NCBI RefSeq assembly: GCF_000374065.1
Contig: NZ_KB893270.1
Span: 105 to 62,430, forward strand
Reading direction: 5' to 3'
Length of the DNA stretch: 62,326 bases
From: Spirosoma luteum DSM 19990
Lineage (GTDB): Bacteria > Bacteroidota > Bacteroidia > Cytophagales > Spirosomataceae
Shown here: positions 16,278-25,387 of the stretch, one piece after another
How the letters are laid out: each line of letters starts with the position of its first letter
How positions within the stretch are numbered: the stretch's first letter is position 1
Notes under the pieces: model-generated
What the model was told of the DNA's origin: nothing
Seen by the model: only the letters and a program-made list of their open reading frames with translations
Databases searched by the model: none
Position numbers and translations under genes: made by a program

Positions 16278-16514
16278 TACATTATCAGACCAGGGGCCCT
16301 TCACGAGCCCAACCCGCTTTTAGGAGTCGTTACCTTTAGGATTGATAAAGCATGGACAAAAATTCATCCAGTTTTTCTCTTCCGGGCCAATACAAGGAAT
16401 AACGGTCTAAAAGACAATTCGTTACGACATCTCTTTAGGCGGGAAATTCAGGAGAAGGTGCCCGTGAGGATACCATTTTGACACGGTCAATTCTCAATTT
16501 GACATGGTTGGGGG

Positions 16515-17849
16515 TTACAGTCCGTACTGATCGACTTTTCGGTAGAGCGTACTCAGGCCAATCCCGAGCAGACGGGCGGTTTCGGTTTTGTTGCCATTGG
16601 TATGACGGAGGATCTGGGCAATATGCTTTTTTTCTACCTGGGCCAGATCAAAAGCCCGCCCGTTGGTTAGCGTCGCTGACGACTGGACATCCAGCGGTAG
16701 ATGTTCGGGTAACAGTTGGGGTCCGTCGTTGAGGATTACTGCCCGTTCGATGACATTCTTAAGCTCGCGGATGTTTCCTTTCCAGGAGTAGCCCATCAGC
16801 ACCGCTAAGACTTCTGTGGTTAAGGACATGGGCTTTTTGCCAATTTTTGCCGTATCCTGGCGGGCAAACTGCTCCGCCAGCAAGGGTATGTCCTGGGGCC
16901 TCATCCGAAGGGGGGGCAATTCAATTGAAAACACCGAAAGGCGGTAAAAGAGATCGAGCCGAAACTGACCCCCACCCGCTTCCTGTTCGAGGTACTTATT
17001 GGTGGCCGCTACTACGCGCACGTCTACTTTAGTAGGCTTGGTATCGCCTACCCGGGTGAATTCCTGGGTTTCGAGTACTCGCAACAGTTTGGCCTGCAAA
17101 TCCAGGGGCATATCCCCAATCTCGTCTAGAAAGAGGGTTCCTTTATGGGCCTCGTCGAATAAGCCTTTCTTGTCCCGCGTTGCACCGGTAAAGGCCCCGG
17201 CCCGGTAGCCAAAGAGTTCACTTTCCAGCAGGTCTTTGCCTAAGGCACTGCAGTTGACGGCCACAAAAGGGAATGTCCGGCGGGGGCTTTCCTGATGGAT
17301 GGCCTGAGCAAACACTTCTTTGCCCGTACCCGTCTCCCCCGTCAATAGAACGGTCGTATCGGTGACAGCCACCCGACGTGCCAATTCAATCGCCTGTTGG
17401 ATTACTGGCGACTGGCCGAGTATTTTGTCAAAGGCATACCGGCGCTGTACCTTTTCTTCTAAGTGTTTGATTCTAAATTGCAGGTTGGCCTTCACAATGG
17501 CCCGACTAACCAGGGGTATGATTTTATCGTTGTCATCACCTTTGGTAATGTAGTCGAAGGCTCCATTCTTCATTGCCTTTACCCCATCGGCAATGGTGCC
17601 GTAGGCCGTCAGGACAATGATTTCAGTGGCCGGGTAGCGTTGTTTGATCTGGGCCGTCAGGTCAACACCATTGGCGTCGGGTAACTTTACATCGCAAATG
17701 ACAAGTTGAATTTCCTGATCCTCCAGCAGGCGCAGGCCACTGTGAGCATCATCGGCTTCGAGCACTTTGTAGTCTTCCAAACTCAGGATCCGGGCCATTA
17801 ACTGCCGGAGTTTGGGTTCGTCGTCAATGATTAGAACTGTGTTGGGCAT
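16515..17849 (-). CDS. Sigma-54-dependent response regulator
   Basis: A 444-residue NtrC-type activator. The receiver domain has phosphoacceptor D53 (VICDVKLPD) and K103. The AAA+ domain has Walker A GETGTGKE (171-178), the sigma-54 contact loop GAFTGA (218-223) and GTLFLDEIGDM. The C-terminal Fis-type helix-turn-helix reads ETARLLGIGLSTLYRKV. It should drive sigma-54 promoters, probably those of the downstream potassium genes, though I did not find a convincing -24/-12 element. It is the first gene of the leftward run ending at the KdpD remnant. Confidence 0.93.
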   Translation of the reverse strand: MPNTVLIIDDEPKLRQLMARILSLEDYKVLEADDAHSGLRLLEDQEIQLVICDVKLPDANGVDLTAQIKQRYPATEIIVLTAYGTIADGVKAMKNGAFDYITKGDDNDKIIPLVSRAIVKANLQFRIKHLEEKVQRRYAFDKILGQSPVIQQAIELARRVAVTDTTVLLTGETGTGKEVFAQAIHQESPRRTFPFVAVNCSALGKDLLESELFGYRAGAFTGATRDKKGLFDEAHKGTLFLDEIGDMPLDLQAKLLRVLETQEFTRVGDTKPTKVDVRVVAATNKYLEQEAGGGQFRLDLFYRLSVFSIELPPLRMRPQDIPLLAEQFARQDTAKIGKKPMSLTTEVLAVLMGYSWKGNIRELKNVIERAVILNDGPQLLPEHLPLDVQSSATLTNGRAFDLAQVEKKHIAQILRHTNGNKTETARLLGIGLSTLYRKVDQYGL

Positions 17850-17926
17850 ATACGTCCAGTAATGGTAGATAAAGGATCTATGTAATAACGATGATTCGTG
17901 TCTTATTATAGTTTATTTATAAAAAA

Positions 17927-17993
17927 TGGACTTGCTACCTTTTATTGGACAAAAAGCTAAGAAATAGTAGTCCAGTAAAAGGTAGCAAGTCCA
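17927..17993. repeat. 67-bp palindromic repeat, copy 1
   Basis: TGGACTTGCTACCTTTTATT and its near-complement (ATAAAAGGTAGC-type arm ending AAGTCCA) flank a central AAGCTAAGAAATAGTAG. The same unit, with one base change and one base fewer, is at 24043-24108. Each copy folds into a long hairpin. It may act as a terminator or be a short non-autonomous mobile unit. Confidence 0.65.
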
Positions 17994-18239
17994 ATCTTTT
18001 CATGATGATGAAATTTATAAATCAATTTACAAATGAAATCAAAATTAATAGGTGCATTCTTATGCTCTATGATTAAAGTGAAAAGGGTGCTAGCGTAGGC
18101 GAGCATCAATTCAATCCGTCGCTTACATTCGTTAGAAAGTGGCGCTTGTTGCCTAATGGGGACGAACTGCCGCTGGCAGTTTTACATTTGAGTCGGGCTT
18201 TACCGTAGTAGGTCGACCCATTTTTTACTACGTTTGTAG

Positions 18240-18512
18240 AGCCGCAGTTGGGACTGTTATGTTGGTGCCCGGGTGGACATACCATTGCGGGTCACGGTGC
18301 TGGGTAACCCAGTCCTGGGCGAGCGGGTCACGGTGGAAATCCAGGGGGCGGAAGGCCAGCGGCTAGAGCTGGAATTGGGCGACGAGTGGGGCCACCGGGT
18401 GAGTGATCAGGTAGTAGAGCGTGCCGGTTTGGTGGAGCGGCAGGTGCTGTCGCTGGGTCATCAACCAGCGGGTGTTCTGCTGTTACGGGTAAGTACACCT
18501 AGCCATCATTAA
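18240..18512 (+). pseudogene. Type IX sorting-domain remnant (orphan CTD)
   Basis: An open stretch reads IPLRVTVLGNPVLGERVTVEIQ, then QRLELELGDEWGHRVSDQVV and PAGVLLLRVSTPSHH, stopping at TAA 18510-18512. The pattern (LGNPV, then GQxLxLxLxDxxGRxV, then PAGVLLLRVSTP) is the type A C-terminal sorting domain of T9SS cargo proteins. The last strand (QTVKVLK-type) has been replaced by SHH and a stop, and stops at 18189 and 18237 in this frame cut it off from any protein body. It could be a decayed end of a secreted protein. Confidence 0.6.
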
Positions 18513-19222
18513 ACCATAAAGTTACTTAAACTGGACTAGTTGCCGTGAGCGGCCTTTATTTCTGACGATCATTGCAAAGAAAGTTTTGCTTTAAAAAAGG
18601 CACGGCTTTTTGCTACATATGCTACGGCTGCAGTTGACAGTTGTTAAAAGATGGTAAAGCCAAAATCAGGTGATTGGAACAACTCGGAAACGGTTTGTCA
18701 CCGGAAGAAACACAATGGCTTGACAGCGGGTATCATGGATGGTATGTAACCAGCGAAAGCTGATTTAATCAGCCCAGTCAGTGGCCCTTACTCGGATAAG
18801 CTGAACCAATCTACATGCGGTTCAATCCTGTTGTCATCCATCGTTTTTGGTCAGTTGGGCTTTATCTTTACCCGGGTAGATGCCGGCCAATCGGCCCAGA
18901 TTGGGCTATTTGTGTGTTTAAGTGCCTAATGATTGTGTTCATGTAGTAGACACTATCCCAGAAATTCGGTCGGTTTAGGCCAAGTATTACCAACATATCT
19001 TGACTAACTTTCTGTTGACAACTGAGCGGAAATAATATCGTTTAATCAGTGACATCATGCCCATTATCATCCGCTAAACAGGCACAGTCTGCTTGAGATA
19101 CATCGTTTTGGTGAGCAGTACGAAACACTAGATCAGGTGGTTTTAATAAGTCAACTCTCACCAGTAGTATACGGATGGGAGCATACTCAACGTATTGAAC
19201 AGATCCGGGGGTCAATTTTTGA
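18513..19222. other. Gene-free stretch with one possible MFS fragment
   Basis: No intact gene. On the plus strand, 18750-18929 is an open frame without a start (LISPVSGPYSDKLNQ, then a hydrophobic SILLSSIVFGQLGFIF, ending at TAA). It resembles the loop plus helix of an EmrB-type major-facilitator transporter, but the match is short and uncertain. Confidence 0.3.
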
Positions 19223-19705
19223 TTATTGACCGTGTGATCCCTCAGGCTCAGCTGGTAACTTAATATTCTTAGCCGTGTACCGAACCACAAAAAAGGTCAG
19301 GGTATCCTTACCGGTATTGACCAACCCGTGAAACTTCCACGGATCAATGTACAAAACATCCCCTGCTTTGGCCCTTGATTTCTTTCCGTCAAGGCGCCAT
19401 TCCCCTTCTCCCCGTACCAAATACAAGTATTCTTCCATCGCATGACGATGCTCAGGGTGTGCACTTTTTCCGGGCAGCACGTGAGCCAGCGCCACCAGAC
19501 CGTCCTTAGTGCCGTAGCTTTCGGCTTTATCCGTATAGAGCAGCATTTGCCCCCAACTGTTATTGAGCACTTGGGCATCGCTTTGGTGCATGATCTGCGT
19601 TTGCAGTGTTCCTGATTTTGCCTGCGCGGTAGTATCAGTAGAAAATAAAAGAGAAATGCACCCAATCAGGTAAAATACACCAGTAATTCTAAATCGAAAT
19701 TTCAT
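19223..19705 (-). CDS. Secreted cupin-domain protein
   Basis: A 160-residue protein with a signal peptide (about residues 1-27, ending TTAQA) and a single cupin barrel. The two cupin motifs are visible: PEHRHAMEEYLYLVRGEG (metal-binding His residues and Glu) and GDVLYIDPWKFHGLVNTG (the later His). Such proteins bind a metal and act as isomerases, dioxygenases or sugar-binding modules; the substrate is unknown. It follows the Gfo/Idh/MocA oxidoreductase in the same direction but is separated by a terminator-like hairpin, so it may be transcribed on its own. Confidence 0.8.
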   Translation of the reverse strand: MKFRFRITGVFYLIGCISLLFSTDTTAQAKSGTLQTQIMHQSDAQVLNNSWGQMLLYTDKAESYGTKDGLVALAHVLPGKSAHPEHRHAMEEYLYLVRGEGEWRLDGKKSRAKAGDVLYIDPWKFHGLVNTGKDTLTFFVVRYTAKNIKLPAEPEGSHGQ

Positions 19706-19763
19706 AAAACAGAAGTTGGGGTTCAGGGAGAGAACACTCGTTAAATCAGCTTCTAAAGATATA

Positions 19764-19812
19764 GAAAACGCTGCCAGCTCCGATTTATAAATCAGGATCA
19801 GCAGCGTTTTTT
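19764..19812 (-). terminator. Hairpin between oxidoreductase and cupin gene
   Basis: GAAAACGCTGC (19764-19774) pairs with GCAGCGTTTT (19801-19810). It lies 52 bases after the stop of the leftward oxidoreductase, with T-runs on both sides, so it could work in either direction. Confidence 0.55.
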
Positions 19813-19863
19813 AACTAGGGCGGAGTAGTCAACTGAATACTCCGCACAGGCTCACCCGTAGCC

Positions 19864-21237
19864 TTACACGCCCCTGATTTCCCACCCCTTACGGTACGTA
19901 CGACGCAGGTACTTGTCAGCAGCCGGATAGTTAGAGAACTTCATCCGGGCGGAATCCCATGTCAACAATTGGCCCGGTACCCGTATGGCCACTGTACCCA
20001 GCAAAACGGCCTCTGCCATTGGACCCGACTGCGCAAAATGCGATTCTGTTTTTTCACCGCCCAGGCAGGCATCCACAAAATGATGGTAATGGTTTCGCTC
20101 TTCTAAGGCAGGGTTGCTATGCGCTTTCATGGTGCCCGTCGGGATAATCACGGGCATTTTTTGGTGGGGAATCAGCAACGCCCCTTCGGTACCAATCAGC
20201 ATGGCCGATTCGGCCGGGTATTCCCCTGCGGTGAATAAATCCCTGATTTCCTGGGGGGGATAAAATTCCCCATCGAACCACTCCACCGGTAAGGTATCAG
20301 ACTCGGTTAGCTCGTTGCCCGGAAACACCCAGCTAATGTGGTTACCCTGGGGCCAGGTATCAGCCCGACGTTCGGTAGACGCTTCCCATGATTTTTGTAC
20401 TTCGGCCTGCACCGACAGGGGAGCTTTCATGCTCAGGCCTTTCCAGACGGCGTCAAAAATATGGCAGCCAATATCCCCCGACCAGCCCGTACCGAAGTCC
20501 TGCCAGGTGCGCCAGATGGCAGGGTGATAGATGTCTGGTGCATAGGGCCGGACAGGGGCAGTGCCAAGCCACTGATCCCAGTGCAAATACGCCGGAACCT
20601 CCTGACCCTGGGCCGGGCGAGGGCCCACGAGCCGATACTTTGCCACCGCTCCGGGTCGGTTCGAACATAAATAGGCATGCTTTACTTTACCGATAATACC
20701 CTGCCTAAGCCATTGTACGGCGGTTCTGTCGCCAACGCTAGACGCTACCTGAGTACCTAGTTGCGTGATTACGCCAGCTTTCACAGCCGCTTTGGTAAGC
20801 TCCCGCACTTCGGCCACGTCATGGCACATTGGTTTTTGACAGTACACATGCTTTTTTAGCCGGATAGCCTGGTAAGCAATGGGAAAGTGATTGTGATCGG
20901 GCACGGTTACATTGACCGAATCAAGGGCATTAGCTTCCAGCCGGAGCATTTCCCGCCAGTCGGTATACGTCCGGGCACCGGGTACTAGTTCAGCGGCTCG
21001 TTTCAGGTGATTCTCATCCACGTCGCAGAGCGCTACAATGTCTACCTCCGGATGTTTTTTAAACTGGTTCAGGTCTCCCCATCCCATACCGCCTACGCCG
21101 ATACAGGCATGTCTGAGTTTGGCAGTACGGCCAGAAGCCTGTGCGGAGGCACTTAGTAAGAGCGGAGCAGCCATGGCGGCCGTAGCGGCCTGCACCAGAA
21201 ATTCGCGACGGGAATCCTGACTAGATTTATAGTTCAT
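19864..21237 (-). CDS. Gfo/Idh/MocA family oxidoreductase with Tat signal
   Basis: A 457-residue enzyme. The N-terminus carries a twin-arginine signal (SRREFLVQAATAAMA), indicating export in folded form. The Rossmann domain starts at ACIGVGGMGWGDL, followed by VDIVALCDVDE and the family motif PDHNHFPIAYQAIRLKKHVYCQKP, with the catalytic Lys of the CQKP loop. Such exported enzymes use NAD(P) and oxidise or reduce sugar derivatives. Neighbouring cupin and NIPSNAP proteins are also exported, which suggests a periplasmic carbohydrate-modifying set; that grouping is inference. The substrate cannot be read from the sequence. Confidence 0.9.
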   Translation of the reverse strand: MNYKSSQDSRREFLVQAATAAMAAPLLLSASAQASGRTAKLRHACIGVGGMGWGDLNQFKKHPEVDIVALCDVDENHLKRAAELVPGARTYTDWREMLRLEANALDSVNVTVPDHNHFPIAYQAIRLKKHVYCQKPMCHDVAEVRELTKAAVKAGVITQLGTQVASSVGDRTAVQWLRQGIIGKVKHAYLCSNRPGAVAKYRLVGPRPAQGQEVPAYLHWDQWLGTAPVRPYAPDIYHPAIWRTWQDFGTGWSGDIGCHIFDAVWKGLSMKAPLSVQAEVQKSWEASTERRADTWPQGNHISWVFPGNELTESDTLPVEWFDGEFYPPQEIRDLFTAGEYPAESAMLIGTEGALLIPHQKMPVIIPTGTMKAHSNPALEERNHYHHFVDACLGGEKTESHFAQSGPMAEAVLLGTVAIRVPGQLLTWDSARMKFSNYPAADKYLRRTYRKGWEIRGV

Positions 21238-21266
21238 TGATCTACAAGGTTTAGGTAAATCGTTAC

Positions 21267-21297
21267 CGGGCGTTTTTCCATAAAGGAAAAACGCCTG
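21267..21297. terminator. Hairpin upstream of the oxidoreductase gene
   Basis: CCGGGCGTTTTTCC pairs with GGAAAAACGCCTGG around an ATAAA loop, then TTTT on the plus strand. It lies 30 bases upstream of the leftward oxidoreductase start, so it may be an attenuator or a terminator against opposite transcription. Confidence 0.45.
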
Positions 21298-21430
21298 GTT
21301 TTATCCTTACGCCGTTCTGATAATCAGTGAATTTTGGCTTTTTAGACGTCGTATAAAGCCAGTCCCTTGTCCTAACGTAGTGCCGGATAGTATTTCCTAA
21401 GGATAACGGTCGTGAGCTGGGCACAAAAAA

Positions 21431-21460
21431 ACATCAGGCTATTGAAGTAGCCTGATGTAA
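21431..21460 (-). terminator. Intrinsic terminator of the NIPSNAP gene
   Basis: ACATCAGGCT (21431-21440) pairs with AGCCTGATGT (21449-21458); read leftward the stem is followed by a run of seven T. It lies 28 bases after the NIPSNAP stop codon. Confidence 0.8.
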
Positions 21461-21487
21461 ACACAAAGTTCAGTAGAAAAGCTTTAC

Positions 21488-22279
21488 TCAGATATCCGAA
21501 TACTCGGTAGGATACAGGAAGTACTGCGTATTTTTAGACGTGTTGTTTTTGTATTGTTCGTCGGCTATCAGGACTTTCCATTCCGGTGAATCGACAAAGG
21601 CTTTCCAGTGGGCATCGCGATCGGCCTGGTTGACGAAAGTAGTCATGTACATCAGGTTGGGCATGTGGCTGCCGGTAATCACTTCACCATAAAACACCGC
21701 ATTGAAGTTCAATCGCTTAAAAAGGGCGACTTCGCCACCCGTATTAAACATTTTCACCTTATTCAGGTAATATTTTTCTGTGGGTCCTTCATAGCTGCGT
21801 AGCTCGTAGATACGATCGCTTTTCGGGCCGTTGAGATTGGGTAGCATCAACTGAGGGGCTTCGCTAAAAGCCAGTAAAATAATGGACTCAAAACGGTCGT
21901 AGGGCTTGTTATCAAATTTAGCGTTGATATACGCATTCCCTGCCTGTTGATAGACTGCGTCGGCATCCAGTTTTTTAGTAATAGTCAATACATGGTTTTG
22001 CGACTTCAGTGGCGTGAGAACATACACTTTTTTACCGGCATCGTCTGTAGCTGATCTCGGCTTGAACACCCCGATCGTTTTAATTCCCTGCCTGTGCAGG
22101 GCCGGAATGTAAGCATCCTTCAAATAGGCGTCCAGGGCCTGTTCCTGGGCAGAGCTACTGATGGTATAAATCTTGATTTCGTAAAATTCTCTCTTGGCGG
22201 CCTGAGCAAAAACTACGGTTCCAAGAACAAAAAGCAGGGAAAGCATAAAAGATTTCAGGACTGGTTGATGGTTATTCAT
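21488..22279 (-). CDS. NIPSNAP family exported protein
   Basis: A 263-residue protein with an N-terminal signal peptide (ending VVFAQAA) and two ferredoxin-like NIPSNAP units: FYEIKIYTISSSAQEQALDAYL near the N-terminus and RIYELRSYEGPTEKYYLNKV around residue 150. NIPSNAP proteins are widespread and of unclear biochemistry; in Bacteroidota they often lie beside sugar-oxidoreductase genes, as here. It is monocistronic with a strong terminator downstream. Confidence 0.85.
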   Translation of the reverse strand: MNNHQPVLKSFMLSLLFVLGTVVFAQAAKREFYEIKIYTISSSAQEQALDAYLKDAYIPALHRQGIKTIGVFKPRSATDDAGKKVYVLTPLKSQNHVLTITKKLDADAVYQQAGNAYINAKFDNKPYDRFESIILLAFSEAPQLMLPNLNGPKSDRIYELRSYEGPTEKYYLNKVKMFNTGGEVALFKRLNFNAVFYGEVITGSHMPNLMYMTTFVNQADRDAHWKAFVDSPEWKVLIADEQYKNNTSKNTQYFLYPTEYSDI

Positions 22280-22767
22280 ACATGAAGTTTTTTGTTAATT
22301 GTCAATTTAACAAGTAGAAATTTAGGGAGATTGCATGAAAGTGCAAGTTAGCCATCTTTGTCAGATGGATGTAGCCGAATTCTTTTTTGAAGTAGATGAT
22401 CCGTGTCAAAGTGGGATGAGTTACCGTGTATCATTGGACATCACCATGATCGTTTTATGTGGTTATTTGGCTAATTGTGAATTGTGAAGGATTTGAAAAG
22501 TGTATGCTACTGAATGTGTCGAACAGATCTTAGAATCAAAAAGTGGCGATTGAAACACCTCGGAGACTTTACTATCCAAGAAAACCACAGCAGCTCACAT
22601 TCGCCTTGGTTTGGCAGCTGCGATTCTACTCCCTGTTTCACTCAACCCCTAGCCTATGGTAGAATCTGGTTTCAGTTCCCTTTGTCAGGCGTTAAGGCCG
22701 TCGGCGCTATTTTCCACATAAAAGCTGTTTTTGCCCCTTTTCTGCAGCTGGCCCCTCCATTATCCCA
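22280..22767. other. Intergenic region with a possible transposase fragment
   Basis: No intact gene. A 50-codon frame at 22335-22487 (plus) reads VAEFFFEVDDPCQSGMSYRV and LDITMIVLCGYLANCE. It distantly resembles the N-terminal segment of ISAs1-type transposases (F..v.DPR...R..LdIl.I.LCG). The resemblance is weak, and the rest of such an element is missing. Confidence 0.25.
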
Positions 22768-23376
22768 ATGAGAAAATACTATCCCATTATCCGAACGCTA
22801 CACCTGTACGTCGGTTTAGTCAGTAGCCCATTCATTCTTATTTTCAGTCTAAGTGTCCTGGTCTTTAACCACATTGGCTTTTTTAACCGCTTTACTCCGG
22901 TACAGGAACTCCCACCTATAAAAACCAGGCTAGCCAGTTTTCCGCTGGATACCAACAATTTAGCCATGGCTAAAGCCATCTGTACCCAATTGGGTATTAA
23001 CGGCGAGATTGACTTTATCGCCAGAGATGCCGACCATATTTCCTTTCCCGTCGTTAAGCCGGGCTTAAGAACGATAATTAACGTGAACAGTCACACCGAC
23101 AGCGTCGTAATTACCCGGCAGCGGGAGGGAACCCTGCGGGCGCTGAGTTTCCTGCACCGGATGCCGGGGCAGCATAATGCGGCCTTACGGGGTAATTCGA
23201 TCTATATGAAGGTGTGGAAAGTCATGGCCGACGGCGTGGTCTATCTGCTTTTATTTCTAACGACCAGTGGTATTTTTTTATGGTGGTTCCTCAAAGCAGA
23301 GCGTCGCCTGGGGTTTATAGCAATTGGATTGGGCGTTTTCATCTTTTCAACCCTTCTCCTGCTTATTTTTTACTGA
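22768..23376 (+). CDS. PepSY-associated membrane protein, first of a pair
   Basis: A 202-residue protein with an N-terminal membrane helix preceded by RTLHLYVGLVSSPFILIFSLSVLVFNH, the PepSY_TM signature, a periplasmic domain of about 100 residues with FLHRMPGQH, and two C-terminal helices (VVYLLLFLTTSGIFLWWFL and the last 25 residues). PepSY_TM proteins occur in iron/siderophore-reduction and sensory contexts. The next gene starts four bases after its stop and encodes a similar fold, so the two probably form a complex. The histidines near the membrane could coordinate haem; that is inference. Confidence 0.75.
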   Translation: MRKYYPIIRTLHLYVGLVSSPFILIFSLSVLVFNHIGFFNRFTPVQELPPIKTRLASFPLDTNNLAMAKAICTQLGINGEIDFIARDADHISFPVVKPGLRTIINVNSHTDSVVITRQREGTLRALSFLHRMPGQHNAALRGNSIYMKVWKVMADGVVYLLLFLTTSGIFLWWFLKAERRLGFIAIGLGVFIFSTLLLLIFY

Positions 23377-23379
23377 TAC

Positions 23380-24027
23380 ATGCCTACCAACACCTCGACT
23401 AAATCGTACCCCAGCGGGTTTACTCACTGGAACCGCAAGCTGCACATCCATGTGGGATTATTCTTTGTTCTGTTTGTCTGGTTATTTTCCTTTACGGGTC
23501 TGTTACTAAATCACGGTGGGTGGAAGTTTGCCAGTTTTTGGGAACAGAGACAGCAAAAAATGACGCAAACACCCGTTCAACTACCGGCCAGCCGGGATAG
23601 TGTTGTCCTTCTCCATAGCCTGATGCGCCAGTTGCATCTTGCCGGGGAAGTAAGCGAGGTGAAACTAAGCCCTGACAGCCTTGATTTTCGGGTTACCATT
23701 CCGGGGCACGGCCGGAATTTACACATTGACTTCGCCCGAGGGATGTGCACCCAAAAAGAATTCCAGTTCAACGTGTGGGGAAAAATACGGACCCTGCATA
23801 CCTTTAATGGGGTTAACAAAACGCAGCCGGATGCCGGCACTAACTGGCTAATCACCCACCTGTGGCTTTGGACTATGGATGGTCTGGCGGTCGGTCTGGG
23901 GGTTTTGTGTATGAGCAGCTGGGTAATGTGGTACAAGGTGCGAAAAGCCTATAAGTGGGGAATGATAGCCCTGGGACTGGGATGGATGGGGGCTCTCTAC
24001 TTTGTGTTTTTAATCGGCCTGCGATAA
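23380..24027 (+). CDS. PepSY-associated membrane protein, second of a pair
   Basis: A 215-residue protein with the same architecture as its neighbour: WNRKLHIHVGLFFVLFVWLFSFTGLLLNH as the first helix, a periplasmic domain with IRTLHTFNGV, and C-terminal helices from LITHLWLWTMDGLAVGLG onward. It is in an operon with the upstream gene (three-base spacing) and ends just before the palindromic repeat at 24043, which may terminate the transcript. Function is unknown; a membrane redox or haem-binding pair is a possibility, based on the paired His residues. Confidence 0.75.
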   Translation: MPTNTSTKSYPSGFTHWNRKLHIHVGLFFVLFVWLFSFTGLLLNHGGWKFASFWEQRQQKMTQTPVQLPASRDSVVLLHSLMRQLHLAGEVSEVKLSPDSLDFRVTIPGHGRNLHIDFARGMCTQKEFQFNVWGKIRTLHTFNGVNKTQPDAGTNWLITHLWLWTMDGLAVGLGVLCMSSWVMWYKVRKAYKWGMIALGLGWMGALYFVFLIGLR

Positions 24028-24042
24028 ACCCTCGTTTGAACG

Positions 24043-24108
24043 TGGACTTGCTACCTTTTATTGGACAAAAGCTAAGAAATAGTAGTCCAGTAAAAGATAG
24101 CAAGTCCA
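24043..24108. repeat. 66-bp palindromic repeat, copy 2
   Basis: Nearly identical to 17927-17993: one A fewer in the centre and one substitution (GATAGC for GGTAGC). It begins 16 bases after the PepSY pair and can fold into a hairpin of about 23 base pairs. Confidence 0.65.
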
Positions 24109-24526
24109 AAAGGATAGGTCTCAGCCTTCCAGACAAAATTACCAGTTGTTCTGGCGGGTATATTGATATCGGCCTTGAGTTTACCCTCCTCCTGCTTTTA
24201 ATTGGGGAAGCTGACACAGTTGGGACGGACGGCCGCTGCCGTAAATCCGCCAGATTACTGGACATACATCCATTGGGGTGTTAAAAGTGTTTGAGCGATG
24301 GATTCCAAGTAATGAATGAACATGGTTAAAGACTTAACATGCCGTCGCAAACATGTGATGCCTTGTCGAAAGAACGAAACGGACAATAAGCGGCTTCTAT
24401 TTTGATACACTTTCTTCTTTAAGGAGCAATATTTGTTCTGGCCTGTTCCCCAAAGTGAAATGGATGCGAACCCTATTCTACAGCCAAAAAATAAAGGCAG
24501 GTAATCAACCTAAAGACTTCAATCAA
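24109..24526. other. Gene-free stretch before the metallophosphoesterase
   Basis: I see no gene. A 24-codon frame (24245-24319) reading QITGHTSIGVLKVFERW recalls the end of a tyrosine recombinase, but it has Phe where the catalytic Tyr should be and is too short to call. The promoter of the next gene should lie in the last 100 bases. Confidence 0.3.
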
Positions 24527-25387
24527 ATGATACAAAGAATAAAAATGCAGGCTCTGTCTGCTCTGTTTTGCCTGATCAGCCTGTTGGCACTAGCCCAGCA
24601 GCAAAATCAAGCTTTCTTCTTTATCCAGATGACCGACACCCAATTCGGATTTTTTACCGATAACAAGAGTTTTGAGAAAGAAACCCAAAACTTTGAAAAG
24701 GCTATTGCGGCGGCCAACCGGTTGCATCCCGCCTTTGTCGTCGTTACAGGCGACCTGATCAATAAGCCCGCAGACAAAGCGCAACTTAAAGAGTACAAAC
24801 GAATTGTAGCCTTACTTGATCCCACCATACCCATTTACCACGTGGCAGGAAATCACGATGTGACCAATGATCCTAAGGAAAGTGATATCGCCGTTTACCG
24901 CAAAGAACTTGGGAAAGACTATTATGTAATTCGATATCAGGGAATGCGCGGGATCGTATTGAATTCGCTGTATTTTAAAAGTCCTGCAGGGGTTGAAAAA
25001 GAAGCGGCTGCGCAGGCTAAATGGCTGAACAAGCAACTAAAAAAAGCCGACCGTTCGTCAGCCAAGCCGTTGCTGGTATTTCAGCATCACAGCTGGTTTT
25101 TGACAGACGCCGGTGAAAAAGACGAGTATTTTAATATCCCGACCGTGACGAGGGAAAAATACCTGGCAATGTTTAATGCCTATGGCGTCAGCCACATATT
25201 TGCCGGGCACTACCACCGCAACGCATTCGGTAAATCGGGGGACATGGAAATGGTCACAACCGGACCGGTAGGAAAGCCGCTCGGAAAAGATCCGTCAGGC
25301 TTTCGGATCGTGAAGGTATCTGGAAGCACCGTCAGTCACCAGTATTACGAACTTGACCAGGTGCCGGAGCGGATCGTTTTGGATTAA
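24527..25387 (+). CDS. Secreted calcineurin-like metallophosphoesterase
   Basis: A protein of 286 residues from the ATG at 24527, chosen because a signal peptide (ALSALFCLISLLALAQ) follows it; the frame is open to 24455. The metal-binding motifs are in order: MTDTQFG (the D-x-H position carries Gln), TGDLINK, AGNHDV, FQHHSW and FAGHYHRN. It should hold two metal ions and hydrolyse phosphoesters in the periplasm or outside the cell. The substitution of His by Gln in the first motif is also seen in some active relatives. It stands alone. Confidence 0.88.
   Translation: MIQRIKMQALSALFCLISLLALAQQQNQAFFFIQMTDTQFGFFTDNKSFEKETQNFEKAIAAANRLHPAFVVVTGDLINKPADKAQLKEYKRIVALLDPTIPIYHVAGNHDVTNDPKESDIAVYRKELGKDYYVIRYQGMRGIVLNSLYFKSPAGVEKEAAAQAKWLNKQLKKADRSSAKPLLVFQHHSWFLTDAGEKDEYFNIPTVTREKYLAMFNAYGVSHIFAGHYHRNAFGKSGDMEMVTTGPVGKPLGKDPSGFRIVKVSGSTVSHQYYELDQVPERIVLD

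Noticed and set aside
22335..22487. Possible ISAs1 transposase fragment
   Set aside because: The match covers only about 30 residues with few identities, and no downstream portion is found.
24245..24319. Possible end of a tyrosine recombinase (QITGHTSIGVLKV)
   Set aside because: Only 24 codons, and Phe replaces the catalytic Tyr; no other part of a recombinase is present.
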